A stretch of DNA of 31,354 bases. Origin: Candidatus Bathyarchaeota archaeon (lineage in GTDB: Archaea > Thermoproteota > Bathyarchaeia > 40CM-2-53-6 > FEN-987). The stretch covers positions 1 to 31,354 of the forward strand of contig JALHTB010000061.1 in assembly GCA_022865625.1 (NCBI GenBank), read 5' to 3'. The translations under genes and the position numbers were made by a program. Shown here one piece after another: positions 7,862 to 16,271 of this stretch (positions are counted from its first letter, which is position 1; every line of letters starts with the position of its first letter). The notes under the pieces were generated by a model. The model ran no database searches and was not told the origin of the DNA. It saw only the letters and a program-made list of their open reading frames with translations.

Positions 7862-8266
7862 CTATTCCTGCAACTCCGCGATCTCGCCAGAAGGCTTCTC
7901 AGGCTTCTTTCTTCGCCTTCTTCGTTTCTCGCGGGCTGCCGCTGCTGCCTTGTCTTCAGTAGCACGTGCTTCTGCCTTTTCCTTGAGTTCTGCAGCGAGC
8001 ACTCCAGCAGCTAGCCCTTCCCTCGCAGCTCGCTTTGAAACATCTCCCAACTTCGTGGTTGGGAGGTACGCGCCGCCAGCGAACTTGACGCCGCATTTTC
8101 GGCAGCTCCAGACGCCGACCGCTAGTCGTTTGACGGCTCGCAAATGGCATCTAGGACACTCATGCGGTACGCGCATCCCACTGATTACTTCTGCATACCG
8201 TCTCCTAACCGCCGTTCCGTATCTGGGACCGAAAGTTCCTGCGGGACCTACCTTCTTCACTTTCAT
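7862..8266 (-). CDS. rpl37ae: 50S ribosomal protein eL43 (L37ae), with long charged tail
   Basis: This large-subunit zinc-finger protein has an N-terminal GPAGTFGPRYG motif typical of L37ae, then C37, C40 (ECPRC) and C55, C58 (SCRKC), followed by FAGGAYLP. The core ends near residue 75. Residues 80-134 are an alanine-, lysine- and arginine-rich tail including a KRRRRRKK run, longer than in the usual 70-95-residue proteins. ATG 8266 overlaps the rrp42 stop as ATGA, implying translational coupling within the exosome operon. Order rrp4-rrp41-rrp42-eL43 is conserved across archaea. Confidence 0.95.
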   Translation of the reverse strand: MKVKKVGPAGTFGPRYGTAVRRRYAEVISGMRVPHECPRCHLRAVKRLAVGVWSCRKCGVKFAGGAYLPTTKLGDVSKRAAREGLAAGVLAAELKEKAEARATEDKAAAAAREKRRRRRKKPEKPSGEIAELQE

Positions 8267-9084
8267 GTCTTAGCAGTCGCTCCTCTGATAATCTCGCGAA
8301 TCTCCTTACCTTTCTCGATCGCGATCTTGACGGCCTGCCTAACTTCTTGATCAGCAAACGAGCCCATGCCGCCCTTTTGCATAGCACAAATGTTTCCGTC
8401 ACGACCGGAGGTGACCGTGAGCCGTGAATCCATTACCCGCTCCTCCTCCAAGCATGGGTCCAAGATCATGTTTCCGCCGATCTTTGCGGTTGTCACTGGT
8501 ACAGGCTCGTTTTGGATTCCCAATGGAACAAGCTCGTCCTTTGTCTGCACTTCTCCGCCTTCCACCTTGTACTGCTTCATTTTCGAAGTCATGAGAGCAG
8601 ATAGTGCAGATATGGCTGAGGCATCGATCAGGTTTCCATCGTGGTCAAGAACGTAAACGTCCACGAAGACCACCATCACTTTCTTTCCGGGTTCAATGCA
8701 GAGAGTCTTGAGAGGGAGGGCCTTTGACTCTCTAAGTCCTCTGTCCACTACCCTTGCGAGTTCAATCGCTGTCTCGCTTGGAGGACCAGGCTCGAACGAG
8801 GGCGAAGCCATGGGCACAAGCTCAGCATTCACGGTCAGGACTCCTTGGTTCGGCGTATCTGGGAACGGTTGTCCCAGTTCGATCTTGATGCCGGTCAGAA
8901 CTTTCGTCTTTCCTAGGTGCACCATGGCGGAGCCGTTTGCCTTCTGGACGATCCCTGTTTCGATCTTTATGCTCCTGTAGTCCGTCAGTCCACGTTCGTC
9001 TATCCGTTTCCCTTTCGTCAGAAAGTCGACAACAGTTTTTTGCTCTATCTTCGCGACCGGTGGCAGCTGTGGTGTAGTTGACAT
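8263..9084 (-). CDS. rrp42: Exosome complex component Rrp42
   Basis: An RNase PH-fold subunit of 273 residues that pairs with Rrp41 in the hexameric exosome ring. It shows GKRIDERGLTDYRSIKIETG near the N-terminus, ANGSAMVHLGKTKVLTGIK, and a DRGLRESKALPL stretch that fits Rrp42. It lacks the phosphate-binding catalytic signature, as expected, since Rrp41 carries the active site. ATG 9084 shares one base with the rrp41 stop (TGATG), so translation is coupled. Length is normal. Confidence 0.96.
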   Translation of the reverse strand: MSTTPQLPPVAKIEQKTVVDFLTKGKRIDERGLTDYRSIKIETGIVQKANGSAMVHLGKTKVLTGIKIELGQPFPDTPNQGVLTVNAELVPMASPSFEPGPPSETAIELARVVDRGLRESKALPLKTLCIEPGKKVMVVFVDVYVLDHDGNLIDASAISALSALMTSKMKQYKVEGGEVQTKDELVPLGIQNEPVPVTTAKIGGNMILDPCLEEERVMDSRLTVTSGRDGNICAMQKGGMGSFADQEVRQAVKIAIEKGKEIREIIRGATAKT

Positions 9085-9848
9085 CAGGCCGTCGCCTCCT
9101 TCGGTTCCTGTCTCTCTTCAGCTTGTTCCTTCACTGAAACGTATTTCCGCTTGAGCGCTTCAATCTGCAACTGGTTAATCTTCTTGCATGCATCGATAGC
9201 CATGCTCAACGCTTGATTGAACTCCTCTTCAGTCAACGATCCATCCATCTGGAGCAGTGTAATTGAGTTGGACTTTGGCATGAAGGCGACCGGAAGATCC
9301 GCATCTCCCTGCTTGTCTTCAATGTCTGATGGATCCAGCGCGACCCTCCCAGCGACCTTTCCGACTGCGCATGCCGCAACGATCTCTCTGAGTGGTATGC
9401 CTGCGTCGGCCAGTGCTAGGGAGGCGGCGGTTATGCCTGCGCATCTGCTCCCGCCGTCAGATTGGAGAACCTCAATGAAGATATCGATCGAGGTCCGAGG
9501 ATACAACTCCGACATGACTGAGGATTCCAGGGACTCTCTGATCACCTTGGAAAGCTCAAGTTCTCTCCTCGATGGCGCTGGGGATTTTCTCTCTTCTACA
9601 GAGAATGGCGCCATATGGTAACGGCATTTGATAACTGCCCTTTCTGCAAGCGCGATGTGCTTTGGATGTGCCTCGCGAGGGCCGTACACGGCGGCCATAA
9701 TACGATTCTTTCCATGCTCGATGTACGCTGAGCCATCGGCCTTGTCCAATACTCCAACTTCCATCTTGATTGGCCGAAGCTCGTCGAGTCTTCTTCCGTC
9801 GACGCGAATACCATTATCGTCGATCAGCCTTACTTCCGATTCATTCAT
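9084..9848 (-). CDS. rrp41: Exosome complex exonuclease Rrp41
   Basis: The catalytic RNase PH-like subunit, 254 residues, which degrades RNA 3'-to-5' by phosphorolysis. Visible features are [42 protein letters not shown], the [21 protein letters not shown] segment near the active site, and a [13 protein letters not shown] segment with the conserved acidic residues. The C-terminus is charged. ATG 9848 lies 7 nt after the rrp4 stop. It is part of one minus-strand operon from psmA to pcc1. Confidence 0.97.
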   Translation of the reverse strand: MNESEVRLIDDNGIRVDGRRLDELRPIKMEVGVLDKADGSAYIEHGKNRIMAAVYGPREAHPKHIALAERAVIKCRYHMAPFSVEERKSPAPSRRELELSKVIRESLESSVMSELYPRTSIDIFIEVLQSDGGSRCAGITAASLALADAGIPLREIVAACAVGKVAGRVALDPSDIEDKQGDADLPVAFMPKSNSITLLQMDGSLTEEEFNQALSMAIDACKKINQLQIEALKRKYVSVKEQAEERQEPKEATA

Positions 9849-9855
9849 TTCTACT

Positions 9856-10542
9856 TCACTTCAACTCTCTATTCATCATCTCGCTCACGCGATCAGTGAG
9901 TCCTCGCGTGTGCGCCTCTCGCTCGATCATAAGCATTGCCGCCATCGCAGTTTGCTCATTCTTGGGCTGGCCGCCCGACACCAGAACTGTGCCATTCTGA
10001 CCTACAATAATCTCGCAACCAGTCATCTTCTTGAGCATGCTAATCATGGAGCCTTTTCTACCGATCAATCTGGGGATTTTCGCCGGTGAGATGTGAACTA
10101 CTCTCCCCGAAGAGACCTTGCCCAGTCCACGACCTCTGATGGTCAGTAGCGGATCGCGTGTTCGATCGAATGCAATAACCTCTGCCATCAAAAGATCGCC
10201 CACGTTGAAAATCTTGGTGAGATCCTTCCTTGCTGCCATTCCCCTAGATGCGGAAGTCTCTGACAAGGGAAGCAGTGCTGGGTATGGTGCAGATATGCCA
10301 ACAATCCAGCCTGACATTGCGATGTCAACAACACGGCCGATCACAAAGTCATCGACTCTGGGGATGTAGCAACCTTTCAGCGGAACAACGATCAGCTTGT
10401 TGGCCACCAGCTCGGCCAGGCCAATCCTTGACGCATAGATCTTGTTTCCTTCCCTGTAGGTATTCTCGCCGGGGAAGTATGATCCTTCTGCGAGTAGCTC
10501 CCCAGGTGCGACCAGCTGCTTCTTCTCAGCGAATATTGTCAA
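9856..10542 (-). CDS. rrp4: Exosome complex RNA-binding protein Rrp4
   Basis: Cap protein of the exosome, 228 residues, which recruits and threads RNA into the Rrp41/42 ring. Domains: N-terminal [20 protein letters not shown] segment, S1 domain (about 65-145, starting [12 protein letters not shown]), and a KH domain (about 150-210) with IGRKGSMI as the GXXG-type loop. The start is TTG 10542, with GGAG just upstream and 48 nt from the SBDS stop. A possible alternative start is not evident. Length matches archaeal Rrp4. Confidence 0.96.
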   Translation of the reverse strand: MTIFAEKKQLVAPGELLAEGSYFPGENTYREGNKIYASRIGLAELVANKLIVVPLKGCYIPRVDDFVIGRVVDIAMSGWIVGISAPYPALLPLSETSASRGMAARKDLTKIFNVGDLLMAEVIAFDRTRDPLLTIRGRGLGKVSSGRVVHISPAKIPRLIGRKGSMISMLKKMTGCEIIVGQNGTVLVSGGQPKNEQTAMAAMLMIEREAHTRGLTDRVSEMMNRELK

Positions 10543-10590
10543 CTACTCCATCTCATTTCAGCAAGGCAACGAGCTGAAGGGCAAAACCGC

Positions 10591-11280
10591 CTACTTTAAC
10601 ACTTTTGTCTGGACAGTCCCCTGAGTGATTTTGCCAATCCGATCGACAAATGAACTGTAGAGGCCGGCCGGCATCTCGACGAGGGCTACTAAGGATCCGT
10701 CGGATTGCCACTCTTCCTTCGTGATCGTGCCGAATCCTTTGATCGAGCCGTACGCCTTTGCCGCGTGTTCTGGAAACACCTTCACGGCAACTCTCATCTT
10801 CTCGACCTTGATCGGGAGCAAGGCCCGAAGCTCATCGATCACGCCCTTTGCCTGCTCGTCTGCCGGCTTGAAGGGATCAACGACCATGCGTATCTGGGAA
10901 AAGGCTTGTTCGATCCTGAGCGGTGGATGAGGCGTACCGGTTCTTGGGTCTATACAGTTACGTGAGATGAAGGCGATGATCTGCTTCCTCTTGTCTTCCA
11001 CGAGTTGCCTGCGTTGTTCGGTGGTTAGCTGAAGCTCGCCATGCTTCATTATCTCTTCGGCGATGGCTAGCGGGTCGGTGGTTCCGAACGCCTTCTGAAG
11101 CTTCTCAGCCGAGGCATGTGTTCCCTTACTGGAGTCAGCATAAATCTCGTCGATTACGAGCATTTGGGAGACGGGGATCGCCTTGCCCATTTTGTACTCG
11201 AGGGCAGGCTCGGGTTTGACGAGGATCTCGAACTTCTCCCCGCTCTTGGTTATCCGTGCAGTTGTATACTTGTCGCTCAT
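10591..11280 (-). CDS. Ribosome maturation protein SBDS (Sdo1)
   Basis: Orthologue of the Shwachman-Bodian-Diamond protein, 229 residues, which helps release anti-association factor aIF6 from the large subunit. The first domain (residues 1-90) carries FEILVKPEPALEYKMGK and the STKGxxA-like SSKGTHA. The central helical domain has LTTEQRRQLVEDKRKQIIAFISRNCIDPRTG-like content, and the third domain is ferredoxin-like. ATG 11280 overlaps the psmA stop as ATGA. Its place between proteasome alpha and Rrp4 is the conserved archaeal arrangement. Confidence 0.96.
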   Translation of the reverse strand: MSDKYTTARITKSGEKFEILVKPEPALEYKMGKAIPVSQMLVIDEIYADSSKGTHASAEKLQKAFGTTDPLAIAEEIMKHGELQLTTEQRRQLVEDKRKQIIAFISRNCIDPRTGTPHPPLRIEQAFSQIRMVVDPFKPADEQAKGVIDELRALLPIKVEKMRVAVKVFPEHAAKAYGSIKGFGTITKEEWQSDGSLVALVEMPAGLYSSFVDRIGKITQGTVQTKVLK

Positions 11281-12023
11281 TTGGTGCCAGCCTTTTTGGC
11301 TGACTCGAGCTTCTTGAGGTACTTTTCGACGTCCGCGGGCGCAACTTTCTCGAACTTCTTTGTTGCCGCTGGAATCAGCGCTACTCTGATCTTCTGGGCA
11401 TCGATCTTGTCTTCAAGCACCTTGCTCATGCACTTCAGGGCCAGCACAATGCTCTCTTCGAGGGTTATCGAGTCTGTGTACTCTTGTTCGAGGATCTCGT
11501 TTGCTACGTCGCCACCTGCTCCGATTGCCCACGCCTTGTAAGCAAGATAGGCGCCGCTTGGATCTGTCCAGAAGATACGGCTTCCCTTGCGATCGATTCC
11601 TCCAAAGAGAATCGAGATTCCAAATGGTCTGACGCCTGCATGCTGAGTGTAGAGTTGCTTGATTTCGCCAATCCTTCGAGTCAGGATCTCAACATCAATT
11701 GGCTCGTCATAGAGGAGCCGGTTGCTCTGCGCATAGATCCTGGCCTGGTCAACAAGGATGTGGGCATCACAGCTCAGCCCTGCAACGGCCGCACCCACAT
11801 GCTCGTCAATCTGGAAGATCTTCCACATGAACGAGGGATCCTGAAGCTTCGAGGTGGCCCGCTCCTCTGCCGCCAGAATGACTGCTTCAGGTGAAGCAAT
11901 CCCGAGGACGGTTGCACCTCTCTTCACTGTCTCAGAGGCATATTCAACCTGAAAGAGCCGACCGTCTGGTGAGAAAACGGTGATCGCACGGTCGTAGGCC
12001 CCAGGTACGGAAAACATTGACAA
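11277..12023 (-). CDS. psmA: Proteasome alpha subunit PsmA
   Basis: A 248-residue alpha-ring subunit of the 20S proteasome. The N-terminal gate signature AYDRAITVFSPDGRLFQVEY is intact, followed by VKRGATVLGI and a normal Ntn-hydrolase scaffold lacking a propeptide and catalytic Thr, as expected for alpha. Two starts compete: TTG 12023, with GGGTGA 6 nt upstream, and ATG 12017 (two codons in). I favour TTG by spacing. It heads the operon running to pcc1. A candidate box A lies at 12136-12146, giving a leader near 90 nt. No beta subunit is in the window. Confidence 0.97.
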   Translation of the reverse strand: MSMFSVPGAYDRAITVFSPDGRLFQVEYASETVKRGATVLGIASPEAVILAAEERATSKLQDPSFMWKIFQIDEHVGAAVAGLSCDAHILVDQARIYAQSNRLLYDEPIDVEILTRRIGEIKQLYTQHAGVRPFGISILFGGIDRKGSRIFWTDPSGAYLAYKAWAIGAGGDVANEILEQEYTDSITLEESIVLALKCMSKVLEDKIDAQKIRVALIPAATKKFEKVAPADVEKYLKKLESAKKAGTK

Positions 12024-12372
12024 ACATCTTCACCCTTCTATGCTGATGCGTTACCTTCTTCCCGCAACCTTCGCTCCCCGTTGCCGTGTTTTGGGAGAAT
12101 ACTAGGTCGCTTTCTCTCCTTAGTCAATTAGCGGACTATCTAAATCCAGCGCTTTGCGTGGGCAAGCTCAGTTCTAAACGCTAGATGCGCCCCGACCAGC
12201 GATGGCGAAACCAATTGCCATTCTCCTGCATCGACCCTCCAGCAACGAACGTTGGGTGACGTGTTTTTGGCGGTAAGGTGCAGCCCAACCAAAACCCGAA
12301 AAGCAACTTCCATCGGAAGTACTGACTTAACATGCCTAGCCTGCGTCACTGATCTTGATCGAGTGTGGGCCA
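12024..12372. other. Divergent intergenic region, about 350 bp, upstream of psmA and the eL22-like gene
   Basis: No convincing gene. It holds the candidate psmA promoter (12136-12146, minus) and, for the plus strand, an AT-rich CTTAACAT near 12323-12332, about 40 nt before ATG 12373. A minus-strand open frame (12140-12391) exists but has no ribosome-binding site and overlaps both these signals. No tRNA fold was found. This is one boundary of the block that separates psmA from pop5. Confidence 0.4.
12136..12146 (-). promoter_or_regulatory. Candidate TATA box for the psmA operon
   Basis: GATTTAGATAG on the minus strand, resembling an archaeal box A. It predicts initiation near 12112 and a leader of about 90 nt before psmA, the first gene of the seven-gene operon. 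Confidence 0.4.
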
Positions 12373-12699
12373 ATGATAGAAGTCGATGCAAGGGAATTCC
12401 ATGGAGACCGTGAGCTACTGACCAGATTCCTCCGTGAGAAACTCAAGGTGCAGACGCGAGTTCATCGTGGCTCAGTGCTAGTGGGAGGGGCCGATCAGCC
12501 TGGGCCTCATCCGAGCATACAAGAGGTCAAGGACCTAGTCAAACGAGCTCTCCACCACATGAGAATGGACGAGTATCACGTTGTGACTCAATCTGGCGTC
12601 ATCACCATCAGAGAACGAAAAGTCAGAGAACACCATGCTAGGAGAAGAGGTTCAGTTCCCTCCGCACAGCAGAGTGTTCCCTACTTCTTTCCCGGATGA
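12373..12699 (+). CDS. Small eL22-like protein (putative ribosomal protein)
   Basis: A 108-residue protein starting at ATG 12373; an in-frame TTG at 12355 is less likely. By eye it follows the eukaryotic eL22 pattern: an N-terminal VDAREFHGD strand, helix TRFLREKLKVQ (compare FLQERIKVN in human eL22), a loop, then a helix SIQEVKDLVKRALHHMRM matching S-K-x-x-L-x-x-L-x-K-K-x-L, and strands EYHVVTQSGVITIRER. The tail is basic (REHHARRRG). eL22 is known mainly from eukaryotes, with homologues reported from Asgard archaea, so this is a hypothesis to test. The gene stands alone between psmA (divergent) and the M20 gene, 240 nt downstream. Confidence 0.5.
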   Translation: MIEVDAREFHGDRELLTRFLREKLKVQTRVHRGSVLVGGADQPGPHPSIQEVKDLVKRALHHMRMDEYHVVTQSGVITIRERKVREHHARRRGSVPSAQQSVPYFFPG

Positions 12700-12939
12700 G
12701 ACTAACGAGTACGTAGCAGAGCACCCGGCACATAGCCCCGCATCCTACGTACTCGTGGATGTTTGGGTCCGCCCGTCGCAGAGCTCGTCATTTCATTCAG
12801 CAAGAAGATCAGTCTGGGACTGGCTTCGTCATCCCCGGATTGCATTCAGGATGACGCCCTATAACTTCTTTCGCCAAGGGTAGCGCAAACCTATTGAGAG
12901 CACACTGCCAGGGACTAAGACAGTGCGCGGTGATGTGAG

Positions 12940-14136
12940 ATGGAACTCTCGAAGGAGATGGATCTTCTATCACGCCTGGTTGAGATCAACTCAGATTCCA
13001 ATCTGAAGACCGGCTACGTCGAGTGCGTGAACGTGATCAAGAAAGAAGCTGAATCTATCGGACTCAAGACCGAAGTCTACGATGCAGTCGAACTGGCGCC
13101 TGACAAGAAGCCGAGACCGAGCATTATTGCCCGTCTTGACGTGGGTGCAAAGGAGACGATTCTCATCGCAACCCACTACGATGTCGTAGCAGCTGGAAGT
13201 GGTTGGCATCACGAACCATTCAAGCTCACAGTAGAAGGTGACAGAGCTTTCGGGCGTGGTGCCGCCGATGACAAATCAGCCATAGTGTGTGCGATGGCGG
13301 CGTTGAGAGAACTCATAACCCTGACGCCAAGAGCAAACGTTGCACTACTTGCTTGTCCTGACGAGGAGGTTGGAGGCGAGCTGGGCTTGGGATACCTAGT
13401 GAATCACGTGAAGCTTCGGGGAGATGCCGCGGTTGTGGTTGATGCTGCGCCTTCCTGCGTTTCGATCGGAGCCAGCGGCATACTGTGGGGAAAGGTGATC
13501 GTGAAGGGGAAGCAGGGTCACGCTGGGTATCCTCATCTTGCGAAGAATGCAATAGATGAGGCGATTCCGTTCCTTGGAAGACTTTCGAAGTACTCGGCAA
13601 TTCGTCAACGAGTCAAGTCGAGAATCCTGGCACCTCCCGGCTCGCCGTACAAGCGGATCTGGGGAAGATTCTCGCTCACCATGCTCAGTGCAGGCGAGAA
13701 AGAGAACATTATTCCTGGAGAATGCGAGGCAAGATTCGACCTTCGCGTGTGCCCGGACGAGAACTACCAGGATGCAAAGGCGAGCCTCGATACGTACTTC
13801 AGGAAACTGCGGTCCTCACAGAAGGTGGACGCGACGCTTGAATACACTCAGCAGAACCCGTCCAACTACTTTACAGACCCCAAGCATCCTTTTGTCACGC
13901 AGTTCTCAAGAGCGGCCAGCAGAGCTTTCGGGAAGACGATCCCGCTAGCAGGAGAACTTGGTGGAAATGACGGCCACTACTTCTCGAAGGTCGGTATTCC
14001 AGTCGTGAGTTTCGGGCCGATTCGCGGTGACTGCCGCTTTCACGGAGTCGACGAATTTGTACGTCTCAAGGACATAGAACTCATGAAGAAAACGCTGGTC
14101 AACCTTGCATGCGATCGGAAATCCGGCACAGCATAG
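12940..14136 (+). CDS. M20 family metallohydrolase (ArgE/DapE/ACY1-like)
   Basis: A 398-residue zinc-dependent amidohydrolase or peptidase. Metal and catalytic positions are visible: H79 and D81 in ATHYDVV, the bridging Asp in GRGAADDKS (105-113), DEE (141-143) and a late His in HGVDEF. A dimerisation domain (about 175-300) interrupts the catalytic domain, as in ArgE and DapE. The substrate is not predictable: acetylornithine, succinyl-diaminopimelate and N-acyl amino acids are all possible, and no arginine or lysine pathway gene is adjacent. ATG 12940 follows GGTGATGTGAG. It converges on the LysE-type exporter gene 129 nt away. Confidence 0.88.
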   Translation: MELSKEMDLLSRLVEINSDSNLKTGYVECVNVIKKEAESIGLKTEVYDAVELAPDKKPRPSIIARLDVGAKETILIATHYDVVAAGSGWHHEPFKLTVEGDRAFGRGAADDKSAIVCAMAALRELITLTPRANVALLACPDEEVGGELGLGYLVNHVKLRGDAAVVVDAAPSCVSIGASGILWGKVIVKGKQGHAGYPHLAKNAIDEAIPFLGRLSKYSAIRQRVKSRILAPPGSPYKRIWGRFSLTMLSAGEKENIIPGECEARFDLRVCPDENYQDAKASLDTYFRKLRSSQKVDATLEYTQQNPSNYFTDPKHPFVTQFSRAASRAFGKTIPLAGELGGNDGHYFSKVGIPVVSFGPIRGDCRFHGVDEFVRLKDIELMKKTLVNLACDRKSGTA

Positions 14137-14265
14137 CCAGCATGTCTTTGCTTGAGATTGCCGTTCATTTGGGTCATGACCGCATGCCACAAGAAGCATG
14201 GCTTGTCGCAAGTTTCCCCAGATGGGCCATTCTAGGACGGTACGATGCTACGACGGGCGTAGCTG

Positions 14266-14883
14266 TCAGAGTCTCAAACTCAAGATGGCGAGGACACCAA
14301 ACCCCAGAATGACAAGACCCGACAACCTGTTTACCCACTTCAGCCAGCCAGGCTTGAGTTTGGATCGAAACAGGCTGACGATGCTGCTGAGGATGAGCCA
14401 CCATAGAGCCGATCCAACGAAGACTCCCACCACCAATGTCACTGCTGAGATGTAGCTCCCGCTTGTGTTGCCAACTCCTAACGCTGCGAATATGGCGGCA
14501 AACGAGATGATTGTCATTGGATTGGTCAGTGTGAGGAAGAAAGTCGAGAGATAGATGCCAGCCAGGCCAAGCGGGTTCGTCGCGCTGATTCGTTCCTCAG
14601 GACTAGCGAGAAAGGTCCTAGCACCGAGATAGCAAAGGAACACGCCGCCAACGAGACGAAGCCACACCTGTTGAGTAAGCAAGATGGTAGAGACGAAAAC
14701 AACCCCGAAACCAGCGATGCAGCCGTAGATCGCATCAGCAGTGGCTGCACCAAGACCGGATAACAATCCAGCGACCCGCCCATCGCCTAATGTGCGACGT
14801 ATGCACAGCATGCCGATCGGCCCTACCGGTGCTGCAATCGAGAAACCTATGACGAGTCCTTTGACCAGGAAAGCGGTGTCCAC
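14266..14883 (-). CDS. LysE/RhtB-type amino-acid exporter
   Basis: A 205-residue membrane protein with the LysE-family N-terminus (GFSIAAPVGPIGMLCIRRTL), which carries the conserved APVGP motif, and about six hydrophobic segments. Family members export lysine, arginine, homoserine or threonine by proton exchange. GTG 14883 has GTGAGGG about 8 nt upstream. It is divergent from the MFS transporter (106 bp apart) and convergent with the M20 gene, so the three form a compact metabolite-handling block. The substrate is unknown. Confidence 0.88.
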   Translation of the reverse strand: MDTAFLVKGLVIGFSIAAPVGPIGMLCIRRTLGDGRVAGLLSGLGAATADAIYGCIAGFGVVFVSTILLTQQVWLRLVGGVFLCYLGARTFLASPEERISATNPLGLAGIYLSTFFLTLTNPMTIISFAAIFAALGVGNTSGSYISAVTLVVGVFVGSALWWLILSSIVSLFRSKLKPGWLKWVNRLSGLVILGFGVLAILSLRL

Positions 14884-14989
14884 CTATTTGGCCCTCACAT
14901 CAGTCCCACAATGGCCGGTGTCTCTTATCCGCAATGGATAACTGAGAGGTTGCTGTTGGGTGCGATTCGCGGCGGTTGCTGAGTGAGCA

Positions 14990-16180
14990 TTGAATGACGG
15001 CTCCCGTATGTTGCACGCACTCAGCGTGTTCCACTGCGTGAACGATGGTTCTCTCGCGCTCTTTGCGTCAGCCTTGCCTGTTATGAGACTCAGCCTCGGA
15101 CTCAGCTTCGTTGAGATCGGCACGATCCTTAGTCTCGGACTCGTAGCGACAATGCTGCTGCAGTTCATCTTTGGGTCTCTGTCAGACATAGGCCACGCTG
15201 ATCGGGCATTAGTTCTCGGATTCGCAGGCATAATCGCCGTGGATCTTGCCTTCCCATTAAGTTCCACATTCACACAGGTGCTCATCTTCTACGTCTTGCT
15301 TCGCTGTGCAGCAGCTGTCTATCATCCCGTTAGCTTTGCTTCGATAGGACGCACCTACGTTCAGAACAAGACCGCAGCCTTTGGATTCCAAGCGGCGATC
15401 GGGGACATCGGCCTGGCGCTGGCAACTTTCTCCACAGGATTGCTCTCGGAAATGTGGGGCTGGAAGATACCATTCTGGACATGGGGTGCGATTGGAGCAG
15501 CCCTGTTCGCATACTTTGCAAGGATGATCATGAGACATCATGTTGCCATTCACAAACAGCCAACGATTCCGGTCGGCGAAGTCAACGAGGAGGCTCCTCA
15601 GAGGAACACAAGATCCACGAAGTCCGCTTTCGCGGTGTTGGCCACGGTTTCTTCATTGAGTACCGCGACATTCATTCTCTTCACGGGATACATGCCGCTA
15701 TACTTCAATCTCGTAGGTGGACTCAGTCCATCATTGAGTACAGCGCTTGTTGCAGCCTGGATTGGTGTCGGAGTTTTCGCAGGTTTCATGACCGGGAGAG
15801 TCGTGAGTAGGCTGGGCGGGGAAGCCAGGACGCTCCGGGTGGCGTTCGCAATTGATGCTCTTCTATTCCTGCTTGCATACGTAGCCCTTGGCCTCGGGGT
15901 CCCTGCTCCTTGGGCCACGACGCCCTCCTACCTTGCGGTCGTCTTGACTGGCATTCCGGTCTTCATCACATTTCCAGCCGTGAACGGCTTGCTAGGTCTG
16001 AGGATGCCACACAGAAGATTGGGGTTGACTTATGCGTTGAATCTGAGCCTCGGATTGATGGTTGCCTCATTCGCTACCTACCTGATGGGGTATCTGGCCT
16101 CTGTGATGAGTATCGCCGTCGCGCTTCCGATGATGCTCATCATCGCAATTCTTGGAACCGCAGCCTCGCTCATGCTCTGA
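14990..16180 (+). CDS. Major facilitator superfamily transporter (Fsr-like)
   Basis: A 396-residue protein with about twelve hydrophobic segments and a central cytosolic loop (about residues 185-215, charged). The N-terminus (LSVFHCVNDGSLALFASALP, then LGLSFVEIG) resembles the fosmidomycin-resistance (Fsr) subfamily pattern of HFLND with LPLL. The start is TTG 14990, preceded by GAGTGAG; ATG 15008 is the alternative. It is probably a drug or metabolite exporter; the substrate is not shown. It converges on pop5, with a GTTTCC/GGAAAC inverted repeat (16193-16216) between the two stops. Confidence 0.82.
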   Translation: MNDGSRMLHALSVFHCVNDGSLALFASALPVMRLSLGLSFVEIGTILSLGLVATMLLQFIFGSLSDIGHADRALVLGFAGIIAVDLAFPLSSTFTQVLIFYVLLRCAAAVYHPVSFASIGRTYVQNKTAAFGFQAAIGDIGLALATFSTGLLSEMWGWKIPFWTWGAIGAALFAYFARMIMRHHVAIHKQPTIPVGEVNEEAPQRNTRSTKSAFAVLATVSSLSTATFILFTGYMPLYFNLVGGLSPSLSTALVAAWIGVGVFAGFMTGRVVSRLGGEARTLRVAFAIDALLFLLAYVALGLGVPAPWATTPSYLAVVLTGIPVFITFPAVNGLLGLRMPHRRLGLTYALNLSLGLMVASFATYLMGYLASVMSIAVALPMMLIIAILGTAASLML

Positions 16181-16192
16181 ATATGGAATATG

Positions 16193-16216
16193 GTTTCCAG
16201 ACCGCATTCCGGAAAC
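16193..16216. terminator. Inverted repeat between convergent MFS and pop5 genes
   Basis: GTTTCC and GGAAAC form a 6-bp stem with a 12-nt loop in the 91-bp gap between convergent stops. It could be a bidirectional terminator, but it lacks the T-run normally associated with archaeal termination, so the call is weak. Confidence 0.2.
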
Positions 16217-16271
16217 GTGCCAATGCTTGATTCCGCTCTACGCGAGGTCTGGGCGGGACTGGGGCAGCGTT

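Noticed and set aside
12140..12391. Minus-strand 83-codon frame upstream of psmA
   Set aside because: No ribosome-binding site at its likely ATG (12313), it overlaps the eL22-like start on the other strand and the candidate psmA TATA box, and resembles no family I know. It remains a weak possibility.
12827..12856. Inverted repeat CGTCATCC/GGATGACG with a 14-nt loop
   Set aside because: An 8-bp stem in a 240-bp spacer with no T-run and no positional link to a start or stop; could be chance.
12635..12883. Plus-strand 82-codon frame overlapping the end of the eL22-like gene
   Set aside because: No recognisable domain, composition unlike a folded protein, and it overlaps the neighbour in another frame by 65 nt; not supported beyond being open.
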